Assembly: GCF_007556815.1 (NCBI RefSeq)
Contig: NZ_CP041745.1
Coordinates: 3,511,001 to 3,575,000, forward strand
From: Paraburkholderia megapolitana
GTDB lineage: Bacteria > Pseudomonadota > Gammaproteobacteria > Burkholderiales > Burkholderiaceae
Length of the DNA: 64,000 bases
Direction: 5' to 3'
Both the position numbers and the translations under genes were made by a program. The number at the start of each line of letters is the position of its first letter. Within the stretch, counting starts at the first letter, position 1. Below the pieces are notes generated by a model that was not told the origin of the DNA, made no database searches, and saw only the letters and a program-made list of their open reading frames with translations. This document shows positions 16,589 to 24,956 of the stretch, one piece after another.

Positions 16589-18049
16589 ATGTTCCACCGC
16601 AAACTCAACAGATGGCGCCCAGCCGCGCATCCGGGCAGCCGCCTCGCGGCGCTGCTCGGTACGCTCGCGCTGGCCGGCTGTGCGAGCTTCGGCGGCACGG
16701 CGGCGCTCGAGCGGATCACGCCGCCGCAGCAATACGATCCGGGCAACGACATCCGCGCCGCGACGGCAAGCGGCGACATTGCAAAAGAGTGGTGGAAAGC
16801 CTTTGGCGACCCCTCTCTCGACCGGTTGATGCAGGATGCGCTGAGCGACGCGCCGACGCTAAAAGCCGCGCAAGCGCGCGTCAGCGAAGCCCTGGCGCAA
16901 GCCGATGTGCGCGCCGCCGATACGTTGCCGCAACTCGACGGCGCGATCAGTGCCGCGCCGACCCGCTTCCCCGCCAGCTACACGGTCCCGCCGCCCGCGG
17001 CCGGTCACTGGCAGATCGACGCGCAGGCATTGCTGAACGCGTCGTTCGATCTCGATCTGGCCGGCCGCCTACGCGCGCTGACGCGCTCCGCGACGCTGCG
17101 TGCCGGGCAGCAACAGGCGCTCGCACAGGCCACGACGATTGCCTTGCAAAGCGCAATCGTCACGACCTACCTGCAGCTCGACCTCGCCTGCCGGCTGCTC
17201 GGCATCGCCCAGGACACGCTTGCACAGCACAACTATCTGCTGCGGCTCACCAACCAGCGCGTGACAGCCGGCCTCGACATGCGGCTCGCCTCGCTGCGCG
17301 CGAGCGAGCCGATTCCGCTTGCCGAGAGCGAGGTGGCAAAACGCACTGCCGACGTCGCACTGCTACGGCACCGGCTCGCTGCGCTTGCCGGCCGCGGCCC
17401 CGGTTACGCGGACACTCTGGTCCCCGCGCCGTCGATGCTCGACGCTCGCCCGACGCTGCCGGCCACCCTGCCCGCCGGTCTGGTGGGACGACGACCCGAC
17501 ATCCTCGCCGCACGCTATCGGGTCGAGGCGGAATCGGCGGGTATCGACGCGGCGCGCGCCGCGTTTTACCCGGATATCAATCTGCTGGCCTTCGCCGGTG
17601 TGCAGAGCCTCGGATTCCATGCGCTCTTCAACGGCAACAGCGGCTCGTTCGGCGCCGGCCCAGCAATCTCGCTGCCGATTTTCGAAGGCGGCCGGCTGCG
17701 TGCCGGTTTGCGTGCGCAAACCGCCGCCTACAACGCAGCGGTCGCCGACTACGACGACACCGTCGTCAACGCGCTCGCGCAGGTCAGCGATGCGCTCGTC
17801 CAGATCAAGGCGCTCGGCCAGCAGCAGGCGTTGACGCAGGAAGCGCTGGCGCGTGCGCAGCAGGCCTACGACCTCGAGACGCGCCGCTATCGGCAGGGCA
17901 TGTCGGGCTACCTCGACGTGCTGCTCGCGCAGGGCCGACTCTACGAGGACGAAGCCGCGCATGCGCAGGCCGGCACCGCGCTGCTGATCGAACACGTCCA
18001 GCTAATCGCGGCGCTGGGCGGCGCCCCCACCGATGGAGCATCGCCATGA
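16589..18049 (+). CDS. Outer membrane factor lipoprotein (NodT/TolC family) of a tripartite pump
   Basis: The protein has 486 residues. It has a lipoprotein signal with lipobox LALAGC, so the mature N-terminal cysteine would be acylated and in the outer membrane. Two OEP repeats form the TolC-like channel: the first begins WWKAFGDPSLDRLMQDAL, and the second contains GLVGRRPDILAARYRVEAES and FYPDINLLAFAG, both standard for the NodT class. It overlaps the next gene by an ATGA, so the three pump genes are translationally coupled. Its place behind the biosynthetic operon suggests export of the pathway product. Confidence 0.93.
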   Translation: MFHRKLNRWRPAAHPGSRLAALLGTLALAGCASFGGTAALERITPPQQYDPGNDIRAATASGDIAKEWWKAFGDPSLDRLMQDALSDAPTLKAAQARVSEALAQADVRAADTLPQLDGAISAAPTRFPASYTVPPPAAGHWQIDAQALLNASFDLDLAGRLRALTRSATLRAGQQQALAQATTIALQSAIVTTYLQLDLACRLLGIAQDTLAQHNYLLRLTNQRVTAGLDMRLASLRASEPIPLAESEVAKRTADVALLRHRLAALAGRGPGYADTLVPAPSMLDARPTLPATLPAGLVGRRPDILAARYRVEAESAGIDAARAAFYPDINLLAFAGVQSLGFHALFNGNSGSFGAGPAISLPIFEGGRLRAGLRAQTAAYNAAVADYDDTVVNALAQVSDALVQIKALGQQQALTQEALARAQQAYDLETRRYRQGMSGYLDVLLAQGRLYEDEAAHAQAGTALLIEHVQLIAALGGAPTDGASP

Positions 18050-19353
18050 CCCAACCCGATACGGCCGCCGCGGCAGCCAGCGCCGGCGACGGCAAATCCG
18101 CCACGCCCACCGCAGCACCGGGCAGCCCGGCTACGGAGCCAGCCAGCCAGGCCGCACGCCGGCGCCGCTATTTCCGCTGCTTCGGTGCGGTGCTGGTGCT
18201 GTTCGCGCTGGCGAGTGGCGCCTTCTCCTGGCTCACCGGACGCGGCACAGAATCGACTGACGATGCCTACGTCGCCGGCGACGTCGTGCAGGTGTCCTCG
18301 CAAATACCGGGTACCGCGGTCGCCGTGATCGCGCAGAACACCGACTGGGTCGATGCCGGCGCGCCTCTCGTCGAACTCGATCAGGCTGACGCCCGACTGT
18401 CGCTCGACAGCGCGGTCGAACAACTGGCGCATGCGGTGCGCGAATATCGCGCCGCGCATGCCGACGCGGAACGCGAAAACGCGCAAACCCGGCTGCGCGA
18501 AACCGATGCGGCACGCGCGGCCGACGATCTACAGCGGCGCCTGAGCCTGGCCCGCGATGGCGGCGTCGCACTCGAGGACATCCGCCACGCGCGCGATTCG
18601 GTCAGCGCGGCCGCCGCGTCGCTCGATGCGCAGCGCGCGGCCTATATGTCGAGCGCCGCGCGCACTGACGGCACGACAATCGATTCGAACCCGCTCGTGC
18701 GCGCCGCGGCCGCGCAGGTCCGCAGCGCCGCGTTGGCGCTGCACCGCACGGAGATCCGCGCGCCCCTCGCCGGCCTCGTCACGCGCCGGGTCGTCCAGGT
18801 CGGCGAGCGCGTGACGCCGGGCGGCGCCGTGATGGCCATCGTGCCGCTCGACCGGGTCTGGGTCGAGGCCAACTTCAAGGAGTCGCAACTGCGCGAGATG
18901 CACGCGGGCCAGCCGGTCGAATTGCAGGCGGATCTCTACGGCAGCAGCATCGTTTATCACGGCCGGATCGAAGGCTTCGAGGCAGGCACCGGTGCAGCCT
19001 TCGCGTCGGTCCCCGCGCAAAACGCCACCGGCAACTGGATCAAGGTCGTGCAACGGGTACCGGTGCGCATCGCGCTCGATCCGCGAGAACTGCGCGCGCA
19101 TCCGCTGCGCATCGGTCTGTCGATGAACGCCGCCGTGTCGGTCGGCGAGAGCAGTGGCAACGGCGGTAGCAGCGCACACGCCGGTACCGCCGTTGCCATG
19201 CCGCTGGTAGCGGCCGCGACAGCCCACCCGGTCGACATCACGGAGATCTTCCGCGGCGACGAAAACATCGGCGACAAACTCGTCGCGCAGACCATCCGCG
19301 CGAACAGTCCCGTCCCGCAGGCGGCGCTCAGTGCGCGCAAACCCGGAGCATGA
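18046..19353 (+). CDS. emrA: Membrane fusion protein of EmrA/HlyD type
   Basis: ATG at 18046 overlaps the preceding stop (ATGA). The protein has 435 residues: a low-complexity Ala/Thr N-terminal tail of ~40 residues, one membrane span (FGAVLVLFALASGAFSWL), the lipoyl-like half TDDAYVAGDVVQVSSQIPG, a coiled-coil hairpin about residues 115-220, then IRAPLAGLVTRRVVQVGERV and VWVEANFKESQLREM, both diagnostic for EmrA-type adaptors. It joins the inner-membrane MFS pump to the outer membrane channel. The C-terminal ~70 residues (VDITEIFRGDENIGDKL) extend past the usual end and are of unknown use. Confidence 0.93.
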   Translation: MTQPDTAAAAASAGDGKSATPTAAPGSPATEPASQAARRRRYFRCFGAVLVLFALASGAFSWLTGRGTESTDDAYVAGDVVQVSSQIPGTAVAVIAQNTDWVDAGAPLVELDQADARLSLDSAVEQLAHAVREYRAAHADAERENAQTRLRETDAARAADDLQRRLSLARDGGVALEDIRHARDSVSAAAASLDAQRAAYMSSAARTDGTTIDSNPLVRAAAAQVRSAALALHRTEIRAPLAGLVTRRVVQVGERVTPGGAVMAIVPLDRVWVEANFKESQLREMHAGQPVELQADLYGSSIVYHGRIEGFEAGTGAAFASVPAQNATGNWIKVVQRVPVRIALDPRELRAHPLRIGLSMNAAVSVGESSGNGGSSAHAGTAVAMPLVAAATAHPVDITEIFRGDENIGDKLVAQTIRANSPVPQAALSARKPGA

Positions 19354-20894
19354 CGATGCGCCTGTTCGCCGCCACGGCAGCCCCCATGCGCCCGCTCGAA
19401 CCGATGTCGGGCCCCGCGCTCGTCTTCGTCGCCATCGCCATCAGCGTCGCGAACTTCATGCAGACGCTCGATCTCACCATTGCGAATGTCGCGGTCCCGA
19501 CCATCGCCGGCGATCTCGGCGTGGCGCCCGATATGGGCACGTGGATGCTGACATCGTTTGCGACACCGCTCGCGATCACCCTGCCGTTGACCGGCTGGCT
19601 CGCGCAGCGCTTCGGTCAGGTGCGGCTCTTTCGCATCGCGGTCGTGCTGTTCGTGCTGACCTCGATTCTTTGCGGACTCGCGCCGAATTTCGAATCGCTG
19701 CTGGTATTCCGCGCGCTGCAGGGCGCGGCGTCGGGACCGATCACGGCGCTATCGCAAGCGCTGCTGGTCGCGGTGTTCCCCGCGAAAAAGCGCAATGTCG
19801 CGCTGTCGGTCTGGCAGACGACCACGTTCGTCGCGCCGGTGCTCGGCCCGATCGCGGGCGGCTGGATCACCGACAACCTGACATGGCCCTGTATCTTCTA
19901 TGTCAACGCGCCGACCGGCGCGATCGTGCTGCTGGTCCTGACGCGCTGCCTCGCGGGTCGAGACAATCCGACCCGCAAGCTTCCCGTCGATGTGGTCGGT
20001 CTGTTGCTGCTCGCCGCATCGTTCGGTTCGCTGCAGTTGCTGCTCGATCGCGGACAAAATCTCGACTGGTTCAGCGCCACGCCGATTCGCGTGCTGGCCG
20101 CAATCGCCGCCGTTTCATTTGTCGCACTGATCCTGTGGGAATTGACCGACGCTCATCCGATCGTCGACCTGCGGCTCTTTGCCGATCGCAATTTCACGGC
20201 CGGCACGATCGCCGTCACGCTCGGCTTCGGCGTCTATTACGGCGCGCTCGTGCTCGTGCCGCTGTGGCTGCAGACCGAGCAGGGCTACACCGCGACCTGG
20301 GCCGGTATCGCAACGGCGCCGCTCGGACTCGCGGGCATCGTCATTGCGCCGCTCATTGGCCGCATACAAGGTCGCATCGATCCGCGCCGGCTTGCGACGG
20401 TCGCACTGGTCGGCTGGGGCGCCGCATCGTTCTGGCGGATGGGTTTCAACACCGACGTGCCGATCGGCGACATCGCTGGCAATTCGTTGCTGATGGGCGC
20501 CGCGACCGCGTTCTTCATCACGCCGCTCGTCTCGCTTTCGATTGCCGGATTGCCGCGCGAACGGTTGCCCGCTGCGTCCGGTGTCCAGAACGCGTTGCGC
20601 CGGATCGGTACCAGCGTCGCGACCTCGATCGCGCCGACCTACTTCGAGCGCCGCTCGCGCGTCCACACCACCTATCTGGTCGATCGCATCACACCGTTCG
20701 ATCCCGCCGCAACCGACTGGATCAATTCGCTCGAACATGCAGGCATGTCCACGCGAGGCGCACTCGCCTCGGTTTCGCGCTCGATCGACGTGCAGGCTCA
20801 CATGCTGGCGCTGAACGATTTCTCATTCGGCTGCCTGCTGCTGTTCGGCGCAACCTTGCTGACGGTCTGGTTTATTCGCTACAGACGGCCGTGA
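19350..20894 (+). CDS. emrB: MFS efflux pump of EmrB/QacA (DHA2) type
   Basis: The protein has 514 residues and 14 predicted spans. Motifs: FMQTLDLTIANVAVPTIAGD at TM1, GWLAQRFGQVRLF (motif A), ALQGAASGPITALSQALL (motif B), LGPIAGGWITD (motif C). It is an inner-membrane proton antiporter, and with the EmrA-like and OMF proteins forms a tripartite exporter. The start overlaps emrA by ATGA. The gene ends 46 bp before the convergent end of the FAD-monooxygenase gene. Probable cargo: the product of the surrounding cluster. Confidence 0.93.
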   Translation: MTMRLFAATAAPMRPLEPMSGPALVFVAIAISVANFMQTLDLTIANVAVPTIAGDLGVAPDMGTWMLTSFATPLAITLPLTGWLAQRFGQVRLFRIAVVLFVLTSILCGLAPNFESLLVFRALQGAASGPITALSQALLVAVFPAKKRNVALSVWQTTTFVAPVLGPIAGGWITDNLTWPCIFYVNAPTGAIVLLVLTRCLAGRDNPTRKLPVDVVGLLLLAASFGSLQLLLDRGQNLDWFSATPIRVLAAIAAVSFVALILWELTDAHPIVDLRLFADRNFTAGTIAVTLGFGVYYGALVLVPLWLQTEQGYTATWAGIATAPLGLAGIVIAPLIGRIQGRIDPRRLATVALVGWGAASFWRMGFNTDVPIGDIAGNSLLMGAATAFFITPLVSLSIAGLPRERLPAASGVQNALRRIGTSVATSIAPTYFERRSRVHTTYLVDRITPFDPAATDWINSLEHAGMSTRGALASVSRSIDVQAHMLALNDFSFGCLLLFGATLLTVWFIRYRRP

Positions 20895-20940
20895 TGGGGG
20901 TAGCGCCCGGGCGAGCCGGGCGTTCGGACAGGTGTGGGGA

Positions 20941-22149
20941 TCAGGCGAACTCGCGACCGGCAAGCTGATAAGCCGCCCGCGCACGATCGGTGCGATGCAA
21001 CGGCGGCAACACCGTCGAAGCGCCGACCGACAACGCGTCGTAACCGAATACCCAGTCGGGCTCGGTGGGTCCGCGCATGAACGTATTGGCGGACGACACG
21101 CGATGCACCCGGCCAAGCCGGTCGATGCGGTGCTGCGCATAGGTCGCAAACGCCGCGCCAAATTCCGTCGAGCCCTTGATCGCTCGCAGCAGGATCGTGG
21201 CGTCCTCGAGCGCCATCGCTGCGCCCTGCGACATGAACGGGCGCATCGGATGACACGCGTCGCCGATCAACACGACGCGATCGTTGCCGAATTCGAACTG
21301 CGGTGCACGTTCGAACAACGCCCATTTGGCCACCGAATCGCGCGGCGCCCTGGCAAGCATGTGACGCACATCGGGATGAAAATCGTCGAAGAGACTGCGC
21401 ATCTCGTCGACATCGCCGGGCATCGACGATGCATCGGTCGGCCACTCGGCCTGTGGTGTCATCGCCGCGAAATAGAATTCTTCGCGCGCACGGTCGAGCC
21501 AGTAGGAGAGCACGAAGGTGTGCTCGCCCCACCATTTCGTCAGGTCCTCGACCGGCAGATTCTCCAGCAATGCACGCGGGTACGAGCCGCGAAACGCGAC
21601 CTGGCCGGAATACACTGGCTTCTCGAAGCCGCGCAGCACCTCGCGAACCCGCGACCGGAGTCCGTCGGCGCCGATCACGACATCGGCGTGCGCACGGGAA
21701 CCGTCCTCGAAAGCGAGCTCGACGGTCTCGCCGCGCCAGTCGAGCCCGGCGAGCCGCTTACCCCACGTCACCGACCCGGGTGTCACGGCCGACATCAGCG
21801 CCGCATGCAGGTCGCCGCGCTTCAGCGCGACGAAGGTCGCACCGAAGCGCTCGCTTGCGGTGTTGCCGAGCGTGAGCCGGTACAGCAATTCGCCGTCGCT
21901 CGCGCGACGATTGACGAATGCAGCGGGCTCCTGGCCCGCCAGCAGCGCCTGGCGGTGTACGCCAAGCAGTTGCAGCACCCGCATCAGGTTCGGGCTCAGA
22001 TGAATGCCTGCGCCGACCCGCATGAAACGCGGCGCCTGCTCATAGATCGCTACATCGAACCCCTCGCGCTGCAGGAGCGCACCGAGTGCGCTGCCGCCAA
22101 GCCCAGCCCCCACGATTGCGATGCGCGCGCCCGCTTGTCTGCTGATCAT
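20941..22149 (-). CDS. FAD-dependent aromatic hydroxylase, 6-hydroxynicotinate 3-monooxygenase (NicC)-like
   Basis: The protein has 402 residues. Group A flavoprotein monooxygenase features: GAGLGGSALGALL (FAD ADP-binding), VVIGADGLRSRVRE (DG motif), VVLIGDACHPMRPFMSQGAA (GD motif). It resembles NicC and salicylate hydroxylases throughout, for example FRVGAGIHLSPN-like MRVGAGIHLSPN, VYSGQVAFRG, and VSSANTFMRGPTEPDWVFGY at the end. Such enzymes hydroxylate, sometimes decarboxylatively, an electron-rich ring using NADH and O2. Last gene of the seven-gene minus operon; a likely ring-hydroxylating step. Confidence 0.9.
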   Translation of the reverse strand: MISRQAGARIAIVGAGLGGSALGALLQREGFDVAIYEQAPRFMRVGAGIHLSPNLMRVLQLLGVHRQALLAGQEPAAFVNRRASDGELLYRLTLGNTASERFGATFVALKRGDLHAALMSAVTPGSVTWGKRLAGLDWRGETVELAFEDGSRAHADVVIGADGLRSRVREVLRGFEKPVYSGQVAFRGSYPRALLENLPVEDLTKWWGEHTFVLSYWLDRAREEFYFAAMTPQAEWPTDASSMPGDVDEMRSLFDDFHPDVRHMLARAPRDSVAKWALFERAPQFEFGNDRVVLIGDACHPMRPFMSQGAAMALEDATILLRAIKGSTEFGAAFATYAQHRIDRLGRVHRVSSANTFMRGPTEPDWVFGYDALSVGASTVLPPLHRTDRARAAYQLAGREFA

Positions 22150-22178
22150 CGAACGACTCCTGTTGACGGTTCAATCGT

Positions 22179-22466
22179 TCACAATCCCTCGACCATGATG
22201 CCGATGCTGTGCGCGCTTCGGTCGCGGAATGCTTTCGCAGTCTGATACTCGGTGGACTGGTACCAGGCCTGCGCCTGTTCAGTCGAATCGAACTCGAGCA
22301 CGACGACCCGCTTCGGGCTCCAGTCCCCTTCGAGTGTTTGCGCAGCGCCGCCGCGCACGAGGAAACGTCCGCCATAAGATGCGAGCGTTGGTGCGCCGAG
22401 CCTGCGGTATTCCTCGTAGGCGTGCGGATCGTGTATGTCGATGTCGAAGACGATATAGGCTGGCAT
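22179..22466 (-). CDS. DUF1330 protein, copy 2 of a tandem pair
   Basis: ATG at 22466 with GAGGAA upstream; 95 residues. DUF1330 proteins are small dimeric alpha+beta barrels: AYIVFDIDIHDPHAYEEYRR, GGRFLVRGG, LEGDWSPKRVVVLEF and YQSTEYQTAKAFR are family hallmarks. Function of the family is not settled; related folds serve as monooxygenases, isomerases or cyclases on small aromatics. About half identical to the neighbouring copy, so it arose by duplication. It lies between the other copy and the FAD hydroxylase. Confidence 0.88.
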   Translation of the reverse strand: MPAYIVFDIDIHDPHAYEEYRRLGAPTLASYGGRFLVRGGAAQTLEGDWSPKRVVVLEFDSTEQAQAWYQSTEYQTAKAFRDRSAHSIGIMVEGL

Positions 22467-22482
22467 GGCGGATTCCTCGCTA

Positions 22483-22779
22483 TCAGGACGCTGGGAGCGC
22501 GGCAAGCGCGATGCTCTGCGTATGCGCCGCCGACAAACGCAGTTCGCGCGCGGCCTGATATTCGGACGATGCATGCCAGCGGCGCGCCGCCTCCAGATCG
22601 TCGAACTCGAGCACGACGATGCGCCGCGGCGACCAGTTGCCTTCCAGTGTCACGACGTCGTCGCTGCGGGCAAGGACGCGGCCGCCATGCGCCGCGATGG
22701 TCGGCACGCCCAGCTCGCGATAGCGCGCAAAGGCAACCGGATCGTGCACGTCGACATCGACTAGTACATATGCACTCAT
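22483..22779 (-). CDS. DUF1330 protein, copy 1 of a tandem pair
   Basis: ATG at 22779 with AAGGAG seven bases upstream; 98 residues. The same fold marks as its neighbour: [59 protein letters not shown]. It overlaps the ferredoxin stop by 4 bp (22776-22779) and is therefore coupled to it. Two diverged copies side by side hint at a heterodimer or two successive steps. Confidence 0.88.
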   Translation of the reverse strand: MSAYVLVDVDVHDPVAFARYRELGVPTIAAHGGRVLARSDDVVTLEGNWSPRRIVVLEFDDLEAARRWHASSEYQAARELRLSAAHTQSIALAALPAS

Positions 22780-23135
22780 GCTCGCTCCTTGCACGAGGTG
22801 GCGGGGTCCGCAAGCGCGGGTTCGTCCAGCAGCACGAACACACGTCCCTCCTCGATCTTCACCGGATAGGTCCGCACGCAGGTTTGCAGCGGCGCGCACA
22901 GCGCCTCGCCGGTGCGAACGCTAAAGCGCCCCTGGTGCAGTGGACACTCGATCTCGTCATCGAGCAGGAACCCGTCACTGAGTCGGGCCGCACCGTGGGT
23001 ACACTGGTTCTCGGTAGCGAAGATCGCATCGTTGACCGCATACAGCGCCACATCGTGTCCGTCGACGACAATGCCCGCGAGTCCCTCCGCGCGCACGGCG
23101 TCGACATCGATTGCAAATTTCCAGTCCATGCTCAT
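22776..23135 (-). CDS. Rieske-type [2Fe-2S] ferredoxin
   Basis: ATG at 23135 gives 119 residues. The Rieske cluster ligands are [11 protein letters not shown] (C-x-H) and [10 protein letters not shown] (C-x2-H) with the usual spacing, followed by GEALCAPL. It is the electron carrier for the oxygenase encoded just upstream. Soluble ferredoxins of this kind need an NADH-dependent reductase, and none is present in the window. It starts 12 bp after the beta-subunit gene. Confidence 0.92.
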   Translation of the reverse strand: MSMDWKFAIDVDAVRAEGLAGIVVDGHDVALYAVNDAIFATENQCTHGAARLSDGFLLDDEIECPLHQGRFSVRTGEALCAPLQTCVRTYPVKIEEGRVFVLLDEPALADPATSCKERA

Positions 23136-23146
23136 CGAAGCACCTG

Positions 23147-23683
23147 TCAGATCGGATAGATAAGGGAGTTGGGAATCATCTCGCTGTCGAACACGCAGAT
23201 GCGCGACTCGAAGCGCAAACCGGCCGGCGTCTTGCGAATGCGGTCCAGATAACGACCGGTGTTGTAGACATCGCTCATCTGTTCGCATTTCGTGCGCAGG
23301 ACCGCGTAGTTCGTTTCCGCTTCGATGAGTTCGCCGTCGCAGGCGTGGATCAACGGCGTGCCGATCAGATGCCGCTGGTAGTACGGGTCGAAGAACAACG
23401 TCTCCTTGATGCCGTACACCCGGTCCTTCAACATGCCCTTGCTCTCGAACGCGAGCACGGCTAGCGGCCGCCCACGTTCGTGGTTTTCGCGCGGCAGGAC
23501 CTGATAGACGCAGTCCTCCACGAAGAACTCGGGCCACGCGTCCCAGTCCCCCGCGTCGAGGACGGCCGCGTAACGCGCATTCAACGCGACGAGCGCATAG
23601 AAATCGTCGAAATCGACCTGTGGCCGTGTGCCGCCTGTCACGCGCGGACGGGCGCTTTCGAGTGCTGTTGTGATCGCCGTCAT
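23147..23683 (-). CDS. Aromatic-ring-hydroxylating oxygenase, beta subunit
   Basis: The protein has 178 residues. It has the SnoaL/NTF2-like small-subunit fold: [20 protein letters not shown] near the start (the conserved L-D-x-x-x-W), [10 protein letters not shown], and the C-terminal [18 protein letters not shown] typical of small subunits of anthranilate/salicylate-type dioxygenases. It supports the alpha3beta3 oxygenase. Its ATG follows directly on the alpha-subunit stop, with GGAGG before it. Confidence 0.9.
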   Translation of the reverse strand: MTAITTALESARPRVTGGTRPQVDFDDFYALVALNARYAAVLDAGDWDAWPEFFVEDCVYQVLPRENHERGRPLAVLAFESKGMLKDRVYGIKETLFFDPYYQRHLIGTPLIHACDGELIEAETNYAVLRTKCEQMSDVYNTGRYLDRIRKTPAGLRFESRICVFDSEMIPNSLIYPI

Positions 23684-24943
23684 TCAAGCCTCCATGACCT
23701 GACGCCAGTATTGATACATGCCGCGCACGAGTGTCTCGCTCACCATGTGATCGGTGTGATCGTCGACCTGGCGGCCGCCGAGTTCGTTGAAGACATGTCC
23801 GTGCTGGATCTGTTCGAAGCTTTGCTGAACGCATTCGATGACTTCGCCGTCGTCCGCGGAAACGAAACCGGCAGGACCGAACAGATTGGCCTGCCGCAGG
23901 CGGCGGCGGGTCATCGCTTCGTCGTCGGTTTCAAAGCCGAAGTGCGTCCAGACGTAATCGAACACGCCGGGGCTAACGGGCCGGATACGGCGCGTGGACA
24001 GCGCATTGACCTGCTGCTGGATGATCACGCTCGGCATCAACGTCAGCATCACGACGGTGGGCTCTCCCCACCACGGCTCGTGCACCACGTCGAGGAAGCG
24101 ATCGTCGTTCAGCGTCATGCGCTCCTTGAAACTCGTCACGTTCTGCGTGACCTCGCCGCCGCCACCGCCGCTGCGAATCGAGATCATTGCGCCGTGCCGG
24201 TGGTGTGCATCGGTGACGAGCTCGGCCGGATTGTCCGCCCGCCACAAGCCGAAGTTGACGAACCATGTGTGCAGCAGACCTGCGTGATAGGGGTCCTTGA
24301 TGTTCTCGACCATCAGCTTCCAGTTACTCGGCACGCGTTGGCGCGTATAGCCGAGCACCGTCAGCTTCGGACCGTGAAACAGCCGGTCGTAGTAGCCGAG
24401 AATCTTCGGTCCGAGGAAGTCCTCGAACGACTCGACGTTCTGATCGAATGAAGCGAACACCGCCCCGCCCCGGGTCGATACGCGCAAACGCCGCAGCCCG
24501 TGGTTCTTTGGATCGAAGTCCGGCGGCATGCCGCCATTGATACGCCCACCCTGTCTGACGCCGCGCCGGAACGGCACGCCGATCAGATTGCCCTGCAAAT
24601 CGTAATTCCATTGGTGATAAGGACAGTGGAAGTCCTGGGCGTTGCCGGAGCGCTCGCGGCAGAACTGCATGCCGCGATGGGCGCAGGCGTTTTCGAGCAC
24701 GACGACTTCGCCGTCCGCGGTGCGTGTCATGATGACCGAGCGCTCGCCGACTTCGGTGCGCTGAAAATCGCCGGGTGCCGGAATCTCTGCTTCGAGGCCG
24801 ATGTAGCACCAGTGCCCCGCATAGAAAAGCCGCTCCAGTTCGCGCTGATAAACCGCTTCGCTGGTATAGGCCTCGAAAGGCGTTCTGCTCGCGCCATCGC
24901 CTTTCCAGTCGAGTGCGATGGGGAATTCATTGGGTGCGTTCAA
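23684..24943 (-). CDS. Rieske oxygenase alpha subunit (AndAc/NagG-like)
   Basis: I chose the TTG at 24943 because AAGGAG lies seven bases upstream; an ATG 13 codons earlier (24982) would overlap the DAHP synthase gene by 26 bp and has no ribosome site. The protein then has 419 residues. Rieske ligands: CAHRGMQFC and CPYHQWNYD. Mononuclear iron ligands: the DPYHAGLLH stretch of [14 protein letters not shown] (Asp, two His). The sequence resembles anthranilate dioxygenase AndAc and salicylate 5-hydroxylase NagG large subunits. It should hydroxylate an aromatic or troponoid carboxylate-like substrate with electrons from the ferredoxin. Confidence 0.92.
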   Translation of the reverse strand: MNAPNEFPIALDWKGDGASRTPFEAYTSEAVYQRELERLFYAGHWCYIGLEAEIPAPGDFQRTEVGERSVIMTRTADGEVVVLENACAHRGMQFCRERSGNAQDFHCPYHQWNYDLQGNLIGVPFRRGVRQGGRINGGMPPDFDPKNHGLRRLRVSTRGGAVFASFDQNVESFEDFLGPKILGYYDRLFHGPKLTVLGYTRQRVPSNWKLMVENIKDPYHAGLLHTWFVNFGLWRADNPAELVTDAHHRHGAMISIRSGGGGGEVTQNVTSFKERMTLNDDRFLDVVHEPWWGEPTVVMLTLMPSVIIQQQVNALSTRRIRPVSPGVFDYVWTHFGFETDDEAMTRRRLRQANLFGPAGFVSADDGEVIECVQQSFEQIQHGHVFNELGGRQVDDHTDHMVSETLVRGMYQYWRQVMEA

Positions 24944-24956
24944 GAAAAACTCCTTG

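Noticed and set aside
16612..18045. Long frame reading into emrA from upstream, suggesting a 913-residue fusion
   Set aside because: The first half is an arginine-rich shadow of the outer membrane factor gene; the real emrA start is the ATG at 18046 overlapping the preceding stop.
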